Below are positions 36,801 through 47,686 of a stretch of DNA of 64,000 nt, piece after piece. Source of the stretch: Rhipicephalus microplus (taxonomy: Eukaryota > Arthropoda > Arachnida > Ixodida > Ixodidae); contig NC_134707.1 in the NCBI RefSeq assembly GCF_043290135.1, positions 139,191,319-139,255,318 on the forward strand, read 5' to 3'. The notes beneath the pieces are model-generated. The model was not told where the DNA came from. It did no database searches and saw only the letters and a program-made list of their open reading frames with translations. The position numbers and the translations under genes are program-made. Each line of letters begins with the position of its first letter. The stretch's first letter is position 1.

Positions 36801-37450
36801 GTGGACTTTCTAGTTGTGGAGTGTCTACTTGTTGAGTTTCTAGTTGTGGAGTTTCTATTTGTTGTTTTTAGTTTTCAAATTTGTAGTTGTAGATTTTCTA
36901 GTTGCAGAGTTCCTAGTTTTGGAGTATCTAGTTGCGGAGTCTCTAATTGTGCAGTCTCTAGTTTTGGAGTCTCTAGTTGTGGAGTTTCTGGTTGTGGAGT
37001 TTATAGTTGTGGAATTTCTAACTGTGGAGATTCTACTTGCGGAGTTTCTAGTTGCAGAGTTTCTAGTTGTGGAGTTTCTAGTTGTGGAGTTTTAGTTGTG
37101 GAGTTTAAAGTTGTGGAATTTATAGGTGTGGAGTTTCTAGTTGTGGAGTTTCTAGTTTTCGGGTTTCTAGTTACGGAGTTTCTAGTTGTGGAGTTTCTAG
37201 TTGTGGAGTTTCTAGTTGTGAAGCTTATAGTTGAGTTGTGGAGCTCTAGTTGTGGAGTTTCTAGTTGTGGAGTGTCTACTTGGGGAGTTTCTAGTTGTGG
37301 AGTTTGTAGCTGTGGAGTTTCTAGTTGCAGGGTTTCTAGTTTCAGAGTTTTCTAGTTGTGGAGTTTCTAGTTGCGGAGTTTCTAGTTGCGGAGTTTCAAG
37401 TTGTGGAGTTTCTAGTTGTGGAGTTTCTAGTTGTGGAGTTTTTAGTTGTG
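27815..37450 (+). repeat. 7,925-bp duplicated segment, second copy with ~1.7 kb gain
   Basis: It matches 19890-22305 up to about 30230, then carries extra material, then matches 22305-27815 from about 31940. The extra length is 9,635 minus 7,925, or 1,710 bp. It agrees with the spacing of two similar stretches, anchors 29700 and 31411 (1,711 bp apart), so the gain looks like an internal tandem duplication. Confidence 0.7.
28018..29311 (+). repeat. 647-bp tandem pair in H5
   Basis: Anchors lie at 28239 and 28886. It lies 7,925 bp after the H4 pair and shares its private variants. The exception is near 29250, where TTTCAAGTTG stands in place of TTTCAAGCTG. Confidence 0.78.
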
Positions 37451-39459
37451 GAGTTTCTAATTGTGGAGCTTCTTGATGGGGAGTTTCTAGTTGTGAAGTT
37501 TCTAGTTGTGGATTTTCGAGTTGTGGAGTTTCTAGTTGCGAAGTTTCTAGTTGGGGAGTTTCTACTTGAGTTTATAGTTGCGGATTTTCTAGTTGCAGAG
37601 TTTTAAGTTGTCGAGTTTCTAGTTGCAAAGTCTCTAGTTGTGGAGTTTCTAGTTGCGGAGTTTCTAGCTGTGGAGTTTCTAGTTCCGGATTCTATAGTTG
37701 TGCAGTCTCTGGTTTTGGAGTCTCTGGTTGTGCAGTTTCTAGTTGTGGAGTTTCTAGCTGTGGAGTTTCAAGTTGCGGAGTCTCTAGTTGTGCAGTCTCT
37801 AGCTGTGGAGTCTCTGGCTGTGGAGTTTCTAGTTGTGGAGTTTCTAGTTGTGGAGTTTCTATTTGCTGAGTTTCTTGTTGCGGAATTTCTAGTTGTGGAT
37901 TTTCTGGCTGTGGAGTTTCTAGTTGTGGAGTCTCTAGTTGTGGAGTTTCTAGTTGTGAGGTTTGTAGTTGTTGAGTTTCTAGTTTTCGAGTTTCTAGTTG
38001 TGGAGTCTCTAGTTGTGGAGTTTCTAGTTGTGAAGTTTCTAGTTGCGAAGTCTCAAGTTGTTGAGTTTCTAGTTGTGGAGTTTCTAGTTGTGGGGTTCGT
38101 AGTTGTGGGGTTCGTAGTTGTGCAGTTTCTAGTTGTGGAGTATCTACTTGTGGAGTTTCCATTTGTGGTGTTTCTAGCTGTGGAGTTTCTAGTTGCGGAG
38201 TTTCTAGATGCAGAGTTTCTAGTTGCGGAGTTTTCTAGTTGTGGAGATTCCAGTGGCGGAGTTTCTAGTTGCGGAGTTCCAAGTTGTGGAGTTTCTAGTT
38301 GTGGAGTTTCTAGTTGTTGAATTTGTAGTTGTGGAGTATCTAGTAGTCGGCTTTCAAGTTGTGGAGTTTCTAGTTGTGGAGTTTCTAGTTGCGGAGTTTT
38401 CTAGTTGCGGAGTCTGTAGTTGTGGAGTTTCTAGTTGTGGAATTTCTAGTTACGGAGTTTCTAATTGTGGAGCTTTTAGTTGAGGAGTCTCTAGTTGTTG
38501 AGTCTCTAGTTGTGGAATTTCTAGTTGTGGAGTTTCTAGTTGTGGAGTTTATAGTTGTGGAATTTCAAGTTGTGGAGTCTCTAGTGGCGGAGTGAGTTTC
38601 TAGTTGCGGAGTTTCTGTTTGTGGAGTTTCTAGTTGCGGAGCCAGTAGTTGTGCAGTTTCTAGTTGTGGAGTTTTTAGTTGTGGAGTTTCTAGTGTTTGA
38701 ATTTCTAGTTGCCGAGTTCTTTAGTTGCGAAGTCTCAAGTTGTGGAGTTTCTAGTGGCGGAGTTTCTAGTTGTGGAGTTTTTAGTGGAGGAGTCTCTAGT
38801 TGTGGGGTCTCTAGTTGTGGAGTTTCTAGTTGTGGAGTGTCTACTTGTGGAGTTTCTAGTTGTAGAGTTTCTAGTTGTGGAGTTTCTAGTCCTGGAGTCT
38901 GTAGTTGTGGAGTAGCTATTTGTTGGGTTTCAAGTTATGGAGTTTTTGGCTGTGGAGTTTCTAGTTGTGGAGTTTCTAGTAGTTGAGTTTCTAGTTGCCG
39001 AGTTTCTAGTTGCGAAGTCTCAAGTCGTGGAGTTTCTAGCTGCGGAGTTTCTAGTTGCGGAGCTTCTAGTGGCGGAGTTTCTAGTTGTGGAATTTGTAGT
39101 TGTGGAGTATCTAGTTTTGGTGTTTCAAGTTGTGGAGTTTCTAGCTGTGGAGTTTCTAGTTGCGGAGTTTCTAGTTGCAGAGTTTCTAGTTGCGGAGTTT
39201 CTAGTTGCGGAGTTTCTAGTTGTGGAGTTTCTAGTTGTTGAGTTTCTAGTGGCCGAGTTCTTTAGTTGCGAAGTCTCAAGTTGTGAAGTTTCTAGCTGTG
39301 GAATTTCTAGTTGTTGAGTTTCTAGATCCGGAGTTTCTAGTTGTGGAGTTTTTAGCTGTGGAGTCTCTAGTTGTGGAGTCTCTAGTTGTGGAGTTTCTAG
39401 TTGTGGAGTGTCTAATTGTGGAGTTTCTAGTTGTGGAGATTCTAGTTGTAGAGTTTCTA
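33499..39459 (+). repeat. HOR block H6 (5,961 bp)
   Basis: This block has A1 (33499), GAATTC (34024), GAATTT (35286), A3 (36858) and GAATTT (37116). Up to about 37450 it is a near-exact copy of 23864-27815 at offset 9,635. From about 31.5 kb onward the pattern repeats at 5,947-5,962 bp, so 31.5-34.2 kb reappears at 37.4-40.2 kb. It uses A3 where H1 and H3 use A2, marking a different HOR subtype. Confidence 0.82.
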
Positions 39460-40659
39460 TTTGTAGTTTTTATTTTTCGAGTTTGTAGTTGTAGATTTTC
39501 TAGTTGCAGAGTTCCTAAATGTGGAGTTTCTAGTTGTGGAGTTTCTTGTTGGGGTGTTTCTAGTTTTGAAGTTTCTAATTGTGGATTTTCTAGTTGCGGA
39601 ATTTCTAGTTGCGAAGTTTCTAGTTGGGGAGTTTCTACTTGAATTTATAGTTGTGGATTTTATAGTTCCACAGTTTCGAGTTGCAAAGTTTCAAGTTGTC
39701 GAGTTTGTAGTTGCGGAGTCGCTAGTTGTGGAGTTTCTAGTTGCGGAGTTGCTAGCTGTGGAGTTTCTAGTTGCGGAGTCTCTAATTGTGCATTCTCTAG
39801 TTTTGGAGTCTCTATTTGTGGAGTTTCTAGTTGTGGAGTTTATAGTTGTGGAGTTTCTAGCTGTGGAGATTCTAGTTGCGGAGTTTCTAGTTGCAGAGTT
39901 TCCAGTTGCGGAGTTTCTTGTTGCAGAGTTTGTAGTTGTGGAGTTTCTAGTTGTGAAGTTTTAGTTGTGGAGTTTCAAGTTGTGGAATTCATAGGTGTGG
40001 AGTTTCTAGTTGTGGAGTTTCTAGTTTTCGAGTTTCTAGTTACGGAGTTTCTAGTTGTGGAGTTTTTAGTTGTGGAGCTTTTAGTTGAGGAGTTTCTAGT
40101 TGTTGAGTCTCTAGTTGTGGAAGATCTAGGTGTGGAGTTTCTAGTTGCGGAGTTTCTTGTTGCGGAGTTTCTAGATGTGGAGTTTCTAGTTGTGGAGTTT
40201 CTGGCTGTGGAGTTTATAGTTTTCGAGTTTCTAGTTGTGGAGTCTCTAGTTGTGGAGTTTCTAGTTGTGAAGTTTCTAGTTGCGAAGTCTCAAGTTGTGG
40301 AGTTTCTAGTTGTGGAGTTTCTAGTGGCGGAGTTTCTAGTTGCAGAGTTTCTAGTTGCGGAGTTTTCTAGTTGTGGAGTTTCTAGTGGCGGAGTTTCTAG
40401 TCTCGGAGCTTCAAGTTGTGGAGTTTCTAGTTGTGGAGTTCCTAGTTGTGGAGTTTGTAGTTCTGGAGTATCTAGTTGTGGGCTTTCAAGTTGTGGAGTT
40501 TCTAGTTGTGGAGTTTCTAGTTGCGGAGTTTTCTAGTCGCGGAGTCAGTAGTTGTGGAGTTTCTAGTTGTGGAATTTCTAGTTACGGAGTTTCTAGTTGT
40601 GGAGCTTTTAGTTGAGGAGTCTCTAGTTGTTGAGTCTCTAGTTGTGGAATTTCTAGTTG

Positions 40660-41668
40660 TGGAGTTTCTAGTTGTGGAGTTTCTAGTTGTGGAATTTCAA
40701 GTTGTGGAGTCTCTAGTGGCGGAGTGAGTTTCTAGTTGCGGAGTTTCTGGTTGTGGAGTTTCTAGTTGCGGAGCCAGTAGTTGTGGAGTTTCTAGTTGTG
40801 GAGTTTCTAGTTGTGGAGTTTTTAGTGTTTGAATTTCTAGTTGCCGAGTTCTTAAGTTGCGAAGTCTCAAGTTGTGGAGTTTCTAGCTGTGAAGTTTCTA
40901 GTTGCGGAGTTTCTAGTTGCGGAGTTTCTAGTTGTGGAGTTTTTAGTTGAGGAGTCTCTAGTTGTGGAGTGTCTAGTTGTGGAGTTTCTAGTTGTGGAGT
41001 GTCTACTTGTGGAGTTTCTAGTTGTGGAGTTTCTAGTCGTGGAGTCTGTAGTTGTGGAGTATCTATTTGTTGGGTTTCAAGTTATGGAGTTTATGGCTGT
41101 GGAGTTTCTAGTTGTGGAGTTTCTAGTTGTTGAGTTTGTAGTTGCCGAGTTTCTAGTTGCGAAGTCTCAAGTCGTGGAGTTTCTAGCTGCGGAGTTTCTA
41201 GTTGCGGAGCTTCAAGTGGCGGAGTTTCTAGTTGTGGAATTTGTAGTTGTGGAGTATCTAGTTTTGGTGTTTCAAGTTGTGGAGTTTCTAGCTGTGGAGT
41301 TTCTAGTTGCGGAGTTTCTAGTTTCAGAGTTTCTAGTTGCGGAGTTTCTAGTTGTGGAGTTTCTAGTTGTTGAGTTTCTAGTCGCCGAGTTCTTTAGTTG
41401 CCAAGTCTCAAGTTGTGGAGTTTCTAGCTGTGGAATTTCTAGTTGTTGAGTTTCTAGTTGCGGAGTTTCTAGTTGTGGAGTTTTTAGCTGTGGAGTCTCT
41501 AGTTGTGGAGTCTCTAGTTGTGGAGTTTCTAGTTGTGGAGTGTCTACTTGTGGAGTTTCTAGTTGTGGAGTTTCTAGTTGTGGAGTTTCTATTTGTAGTT
41601 TTTATTTTTCGAGTTTGTAGTTGTAGATTTTCTAATTGCAGAGTTCCTAGTTGTGGAGTTTCTAGTTG
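40660..41668 (+). repeat. 1,009-bp tandem duplication, first copy
   Basis: Anchors 40753, 41415 and A2 marker 41592 recur exactly 1,009 bp later (41762, 42424, 42601). The copies differ at a few positions, for example TTCTTAAG near 40851 against TTCTTTAG near 41860. Confidence 0.8.
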
Positions 41669-42677
41669 TGGAGTTTCTAGTTGTGGAGTTTCTAGTTGTG
41701 GAATTTCAAGTTGTGGAGTCTCTAGTGGCGGAGTGAGTTTCTAGTTGCGGAGTTTCTGGTTGTGGAGTTTCTAGTTGCGGAGCCAGTAGTTGTGGAGTTT
41801 CTAGTTGTGGAGTTTCTAGTTGTGGAGTTTTTAGTGTTTGAATTTCTAGTTGCCGAGTTCTTTAGTTGCGAAGTCTCAAGTTGTGGAGTTTCTAGCTGTG
41901 AAGTTTCTAGTTGCGGAGTTTCTAGTTGCGGAGTTTCTAGTTGTGGAGTTTTTAGTTGAGGAGTCTCTAGTTGTGGAGTGTCTAGTTGTGGAGTTTCTAG
42001 TTGTGGAGTGTCTACTTGTGGAGTTTCTAGTTGTGGAGTTTCTAGTCGTGGAGTCTGTAGTTGTGGAGTATCTATTTGTTGGGTTTCAAGTTATGGAGTT
42101 TATGGCTGTGGAGTTTCTAGTTGTGGAGTTTCTAGTTGTTGAGTTTGTAGTTGCCGAGTTTCTAGTTGCGAAGTCTCAAGTCGTGGAGTTTCTAGCTGCG
42201 GAGTTTCTAGTTGCGGAGCTTCAAGTGGCGGAGTTTCTAGTTGTGGAATTTGTAGTTGTGGAGTATCTAGTTTTGGTGTTTCAAGTTGTGGAGTTTCTAG
42301 CTGTGGAGTTTCTAGTTGCGGAGTTTCTAGTTTCAGAGTTTCTAGTTGCGGAGTTTCTAGTCGTGGAGTTTCTAGTTATTGAGTTTCTAGTCGCCGAGTT
42401 CTTTAGTTGCCAAGTCTCAAGTTGTGGAGTTTCTAGCTGTGGAATTTCTAGTTGTTGAGTTTCTAGTTGCGGAGTTTCTAGTTGTGGAGTGTTTAGCTGT
42501 GGAGTCTCTAGTTGTGGAGTCTCTAGTTGTGGAGTTTCTAGTTGTGGAGTGTCTACTTGTGGAGTTTCTAGTTGTGGAGTTTCTAGTTGTGGAGTTTCTA
42601 TTTGTAGTTTTTATTTTTCGAGTTTGTAGTTGTAGATTTTCTAATTGCAGAGTTCCTAGTTGTGGAGTTTCTAGTTG
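41669..42677 (+). repeat. 1,009-bp tandem duplication, second copy
   Basis: This is the partner of 40660-41668. It carries private changes near 42361 (AGTCGTGG), 42376 (TTATTGAG) and 42490 (GTGTTTAG). It is missing from the related segment at 51.5-55.7 kb, where the order jumps near 52950 directly from the first-copy pattern to the 42.8-kb pattern. Confidence 0.78.
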
Positions 42678-45600
42678 TGGAGTTTCTTGTTGGGGAGTTT
42701 CTAGTTGTGAAGTTTCTAATTGTGGATTTTCTAGTGGCGGAATTTCTAGTTGCGAAGTTTCTAGATGGGTAGTTTCTACTTGAGTTTATAGCTGCGGATT
42801 TTCTAGTTCCACAGTTTCGAGTTGCAAAGTTTCAAGTTGTCGAGTTTGTAGTTGCGGAGTCGCTAGTTGTGGAGTTTCTAGTTGCGGAGTTGCTAGCTGT
42901 GGAGTTTCTAGTTGCGGAGTCTCTAATTGTGCAGTCTCTAGTTTTGGAGTCTCTAGTTGTGGAGTTTCTAGTTGTGGAGTTTATAGATGTGGAGTTTCTA
43001 GCTCTGGAGATTCTAGTTGCGGGGTTTCGAGTTGCAGAGTTTCTCTTTGCGGAGTTTCTTGTTGCAGAGTTTCTAGTTGTGGAGTTTCTAGTTGTGAAGT
43101 TTTAGTTGTGGAGTTTCAAGCTGTGGAATTCATAGGTGTGGAGTTTCTAGTTGTGGAGTTTCTAGTTTTCGAGTTTCTAGTTACGGAGTTTCTAGTTGTG
43201 GAGTTTTTAGTTGTGGAGCTTTTAGTTGAGGAGTCTCTAGTTGTTGATTCTCTAGTTGTGGAAGTTCTAGTTGTGGAGTTTCTAGTTGCGGAGTTTCTTG
43301 ATGTGGAGTTTCTAGTTGTGGAGTTTCTGGCTGTGGAGTTTATAGTTGCGGAGTTTCTAGTATAGGAGTTTCTAGTTGTGGAGTTTCTAGTTGTGGAGTT
43401 TCTAGTTGTAGAGTTTCTAGTTGCGAAGTCTCAAGTCGTGGAGTTTCTAGTTGTGGAGTTTCTAGTTGTGGAGTTTCTAGTTGTGGAGTTTCTAGTTGTG
43501 GGGTTCGTAGTTGTGGGGTTCGTAGTTGTGCAGTTCTAGTTGTGGAGTCTCTAGTTGAGGAGTTTCCATTTGTGTTGTTTCTAGCTGTGGAGTTTCTAGT
43601 TGCGGAGTTTCTAGATGCAGAGTTTCTAGTTGCGGAGTTTTCTAGTTGTGGAGATTGTAATGGCGGAGTTTCTAGTTGCGGAGTTCCAAGTTGTGGAGTT
43701 TCTAGTTGTCGAGCTTCTAGTTCTGGGGTTCGTAGTTGTGGGATTCGTAGTTGTGCAGTTTCTAGTTGTGGAGTTTCTAGTTATGGAGTTTGCAGTTGTG
43801 GAGTATCTAGTTGTGGACTTTCAAGTTGTGAAGTTTCTAGTTGTGGAGTTTCTAGTCGCGGAGTTTTCTAGTTGCGGAGTCTGTAGTTGTGGAGTTTCTA
43901 GTTGTGGATTCTCTAGTTGCGGAGTGAGTTTCTAGTTGCGGAGTTTCTGGTTGTGGAGTTTCTAGTTGCAGAGTCAGTAGTTGTGGAGTTTCTAGTTGTG
44001 GAATTTATAGCTGTGGAGTTTCTAGTTGCGGAGTTTCTAGTTGTGGGGTTCGTAGTTGTGGAGTTCGTAGTTGTGGAGTTTCTAGTTGTGAAGTCTCTAG
44101 TTGGGGAGTTTCCAGTTGTGCAGTTTCTAGCTGTGGAGTTTTTCGTTGCGGAGTTTCTAGTTGCAGAGTTTCTAGTAGCGGAGTTTTCTAGTTGTGGAGA
44201 TTCTAGTGGCGGAGTTTCTAGTTGCGGAGTTTCAAGTTGTGGAGTTTCTAGTTGTGGATTTTCTAGCTGTGGAGTTTATAGTTGCGGAGTTTTTAGTTGC
44301 GGAGTTTCTGGTTGTGGAGTTTCTAGTTCTGGAGTCTGTAGTTGTGGAGTATCTATTTGTTGGGTTTCAAGTTGTGGAGTTTCTAGTTGTGGAGTTTCTA
44401 GTTGTTGAGTTTCTAGTAGTTGAGTTTCCAGTTGCCGAGTTTCTAGTTGCGAAGTCTCAAGTCGTGGAGTTTCTAGCTGTGGAGTTTCTAGTTGCGGAGT
44501 TTCTAGTTGCGGAGTTTCTAGTTGTGGATTTTGTAGTTGTGGAGTATATAGTTAAGGTGTTTCAAGTTGTGGAGTTTCTAGTTGCGGAGTTTCTAGTTGC
44601 AGAGTTTCTAGTTCCGGAGTTTTCTAGTTGTGGAGTTTCTAGTTGCGGAGTTTCTATCTGTGGAGTTTCTAATTGCGGAGTTTCTAGTTGCAGAGTTTCT
44701 AGTTGTGGATTTTCTAGCTGTAGAATTTCTCCTTGCAGAGTTTTTAGTTGCGGTGTTTTTGTTGTGGAGTTTCTAGTTGTTGAGTTTCTAGTTGCCGAGT
44801 TCTTTAGTTGCGAAGTCTCAAGTTGTAGAGTTTCTAGCTGTGGAGTTTCTAGTGGCGGAGTTTCTAGTTGTGGAGTTTCTGGCTGTGGAGTTTCTAGTTT
44901 GGGAGTTTCTAGTTGTGGAGTTTCTAGTTGTGAGGTTCGTAGTTGTGGAGTTTCTAGTTGTCGAGTTTCTAGTTGTGGAGTCTCTAGTTGTGGAGTTTCT
45001 AGTTGTGGGGTTCGTAGTTGTGGGGTTCGTAGTTGTGGAGTTTCTAGTTGCGGAGTTTCAAGTCGTCGAGTTTCTCGTTGTGGAGTTTCTAGTTGTGGAT
45101 TGTCTAGCTGTGGAGTTTCTAGTTGCGGAGTTTCCAGTTGGGGAGTTTGTAGTTGTGGAGTATCTATTTGTTGGGTTTCAAGTTGTGGAGTTTTTAGTTG
45201 TGGATTTTCTAGTTGTGGATTTTCTAGTAGTTGAGTTTCTAGTTGCCAAGTATCTAGTTGCGAAGTCTCAAGTCGTGGAGTTTTTAGCTGTGGAGTTTCT
45301 AGTTGCGGAGCTTCTATTTGCGGATTTTCTAGTTGCGGAGCTTCTAGTTGTGGAATTCTTAGTTGGGGAATATATAGTTGTGGTGTTTCAAGTTGTGGAG
45401 TTTCTAGTGGCGGAGTTTCTAGTTGCAGAGTTTCTAGTTGCGGAGTTTTCTAGTTGTGGAGTTTCTAGTTGCGGAGTTTCTAGTTGTGGAGCTTCAAGTT
45501 GTGGAGTTCTTTAGTTGCGGAGTTTCTAGTTGCGGAGCTTCTAGTGGCGGAGTTTCTAGTTGTGGAATTTGTAGTTGTGGAGTATCTAGTTTTGGTGTTT

Positions 45601-45689
45601 CAAGTTGTGGAGTTTCTAGCTGTGGAGTTTCTAGTTGCGGAGTTTCTAGTTGCAGAGTTTCTAGTTGCGGAGTTTCTAGTTGCGGAGTT

Positions 45690-46550
45690 TCTAGTTGTGG
45701 AGTTTCTAGTTGCGGAGTTTTCTAGTTGTGGAGATTCCAGTGGCGGAGTTTCTAGTTGCGGAGTTCCAAGTTGTGGAGTTTCTAGTTGTGGAGTTTCTAG
45801 TTGTTGAATTTGTAGTTGTGGAGTATCTAGTAGTGGGCTTTCAAGTTGTGGAGTTTCTAGTTGTGGAATTTCTAGTTACGGAGTTTCTAATTGTGGAGCT
45901 TTTAGTTGAGGAGTCTCTAGTTGTTGAGTCTCTAGTTGTGGAATTTCTAGTTGTGGAGTTTCTAGTTGTGGAGTTTATAGTTGTGGAATTTCAAGTTGGG
46001 GAGTCTCTAGTGGCGGAGTGAGTTTCTAGTTGCGGAGTTTCTGTTTGTGGAGTTTCTAGTTGCGGAGCCAGTAGTTGTGCAGTTTCTAGTTGTGGAGTTT
46101 TTAGTTGTGGAGTTTCTAGTGTTTGAATTTCTAGTTGCCGAGTTCTTTAGTTGCGAAGTTTCAAGTTGTGGAGTTTCTAGTGGCGGAGTTTCTAGTTGTG
46201 GAGTTTTTAGTGGAGGAGTCTCTAGTTGTGGGGTCTCTAGTTGTGGAGTTTCTAGTTGTGGAGTGTCTACTTGTGGAGTTTCTAGTTGTAGAGTTTCTAG
46301 TTGTGGAGTTTCTAGTCGTGGAGTCTGTAGTTGTGGAGTAGCTATTTGTTGGGTTTCAAGTTATGGAGTTTTTGGCTGTGGAGTTTCTAGTTGTGGAGTT
46401 TCTAGTAGTTGAGTTTCTAGTTGCCGAGTTTCTAGTTGCGAAGTCTCAAGTCGTGGAGTTTCTAGCTGCGGAGTTTCTAGTTGCGGAGCTTCTAGTGGCG
46501 GAGTTTCTAGTTGTGGAATTTGTAGTTGTGGAGTATCTAGTTTTGGTGTT
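45690..46550 (+). repeat. 861-bp tandem duplication, first copy
   Basis: Anchors 45710, 46047, 46135 and 46363 recur exactly 861 bp later (46571, 46908, 46996, 47224). I found no substitution between the copies over the first 650 bp, so the event is recent. The length is 57 units plus 6 bp, the 6 bp coming from the 16-bp and 19-bp units inside it. Confidence 0.82.
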
Positions 46551-47381
46551 TCTAGTTGTGGAGTTTCTAGTTGCGGAGTTTTCTAGTTGTGGAGATTCCA
46601 GTGGCGGAGTTTCTAGTTGCGGAGTTCCAAGTTGTGGAGTTTCTAGTTGTGGAGTTTCTAGTTGTTGAATTTGTAGTTGTGGAGTATCTAGTAGTGGGCT
46701 TTCAAGTTGTGGAGTTTCTAGTTGTGGAATTTCTAGTTACGGAGTTTCTAATTGTGGAGCTTTTAGTTGAGGAGTCTCTAGTTGTTGAGTCTCTAGTTGT
46801 GGAATTTCTAGTTGTGGAGTTTCTAGTTGTGGAGTTTATAGTTGTGGAATTTCAAGTTGGGGAGTCTCTAGTGGCGGAGTGAGTTTCTAGTTGCGGAGTT
46901 TCTGTTTGTGGAGTTTCTAGTTGCGGAGCCAGTAGTTGTGCAGTTTCTAGTTGTGGAGTTTTTAGTTGTGGAGTTTCTAGTGTTTGAATTTCTAGTTGCC
47001 GAGTTCTTTAGTTGCGAAGTTTCAAGTTGTGGAGTTTCTAGTGGCGGAGTTTCTAGTTGTGGAGTTTTTAGTGGAGGAGTCTCTAGTTGTGGGGTCTCTA
47101 GTTGTGGAGTTTCTAGTTGTGGAGTGTCTACTTGTGGAGTTTCTAGTTGTAGAGTTTCTAGTTGTGGAGTTTCTAGTCGTGGAGTCTGTAGTTGTGGAGT
47201 AGCTATTTGTTGGGTTTCAAGTTATGGAGTTTTTGGCTGTGGAGTTTCTAGTTGTGGAGTTTCTAGTTGCGAAGTCTCAAGTCGTGGAGTTTCTAGCTGC
47301 GGAGTTTCTAGTTGCGGAGCTTCTAGTGGCGGAGTTTCTAGTTGTGGAATTTGTAGTTGTGGAGTATCTAGTTTTGGTGTT
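46551..47381 (+). repeat. 861-bp tandem duplication, second copy (30 bp shorter)
   Basis: It is identical in order to the first copy until about 47255, where two units (30 bp) present at about 46395-46425 are missing. It then rejoins and ends near 47381, where TTTTGGTGTTTCAAG replaces TTTTGGTGTTTCTAG. Confidence 0.8.
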
Positions 47382-47686
47382 TCAAGTTGTGGAGCTTCTA
47401 GCTGTGGAGTTTCTAGTTGCGGAGTTTCTAGTTGCGGAGTTTCTAGTTGTGGAGTTTCTAGTTGTTGAGTTTCTAGTGGCCGAGTTCTTTAGTTGCGAAG
47501 TCTCAAGTTGTGAAGTTTCTAGCTGTGGACTTTCTAGTTGTTGAGTTTCTAGATCCGGAGTTTCTAGTTGTGGAGTTTTTAGCTGTGGAGTCTCTAGTTG
47601 TGGAGTCTCTAGTTGTGGAGTTTCTAGTTGTGGAGTGTCTAATTGTGGAGTTTCTAGTTGTGGAGATTCTAGTTGTAGAGTTTCTA

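Larger units (their letters stand above)
40355..45722 (+). repeat. Segment shared with 51509-55780, first copy
   Basis: It aligns to 51509-55780 at offset 11,154 (40.36-41.8 kb), 10,137 (42.9-43.9 kb) and 10,058 (44.0-45.72 kb). The steps are a roughly 1,017-bp and a 79-bp difference. Collinearity ends at about 45722, where this copy continues with TTGTGGAGATTCC and the other with TTGCGGAGTCTG. Confidence 0.78.
39460..47686 (+). repeat. HOR block H7, mosaic (8,227 bp)
   Basis: The markers are A1 (39460), GAATTC (39985), A2 twice (41592 and 42601, one in each half of a 1,009-bp duplication) and GAATTC (43126). It switches near 40290 from the H6 pattern to the 7.3-8.4-kb pattern, and near 44275-44450 carries a fused single copy of the 647-bp pair. 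An 861-bp tandem duplication lies at about 45690-47381. A private GAATTC at 45353 comes from a T-to-C change relative to the copies at 55.4, 58.2 and 61.0 kb. Confidence 0.78.

Noticed and set aside
44194..45234. 346-codon + strand open frame as a repeat-protein gene
   Set aside because: It is an effect of a 15-bp unit with no stop in that frame. It has no non-repetitive domain, changes peptide type at a 16-mer, has no conserved start context, and exists in several copies only because the HOR was copied.
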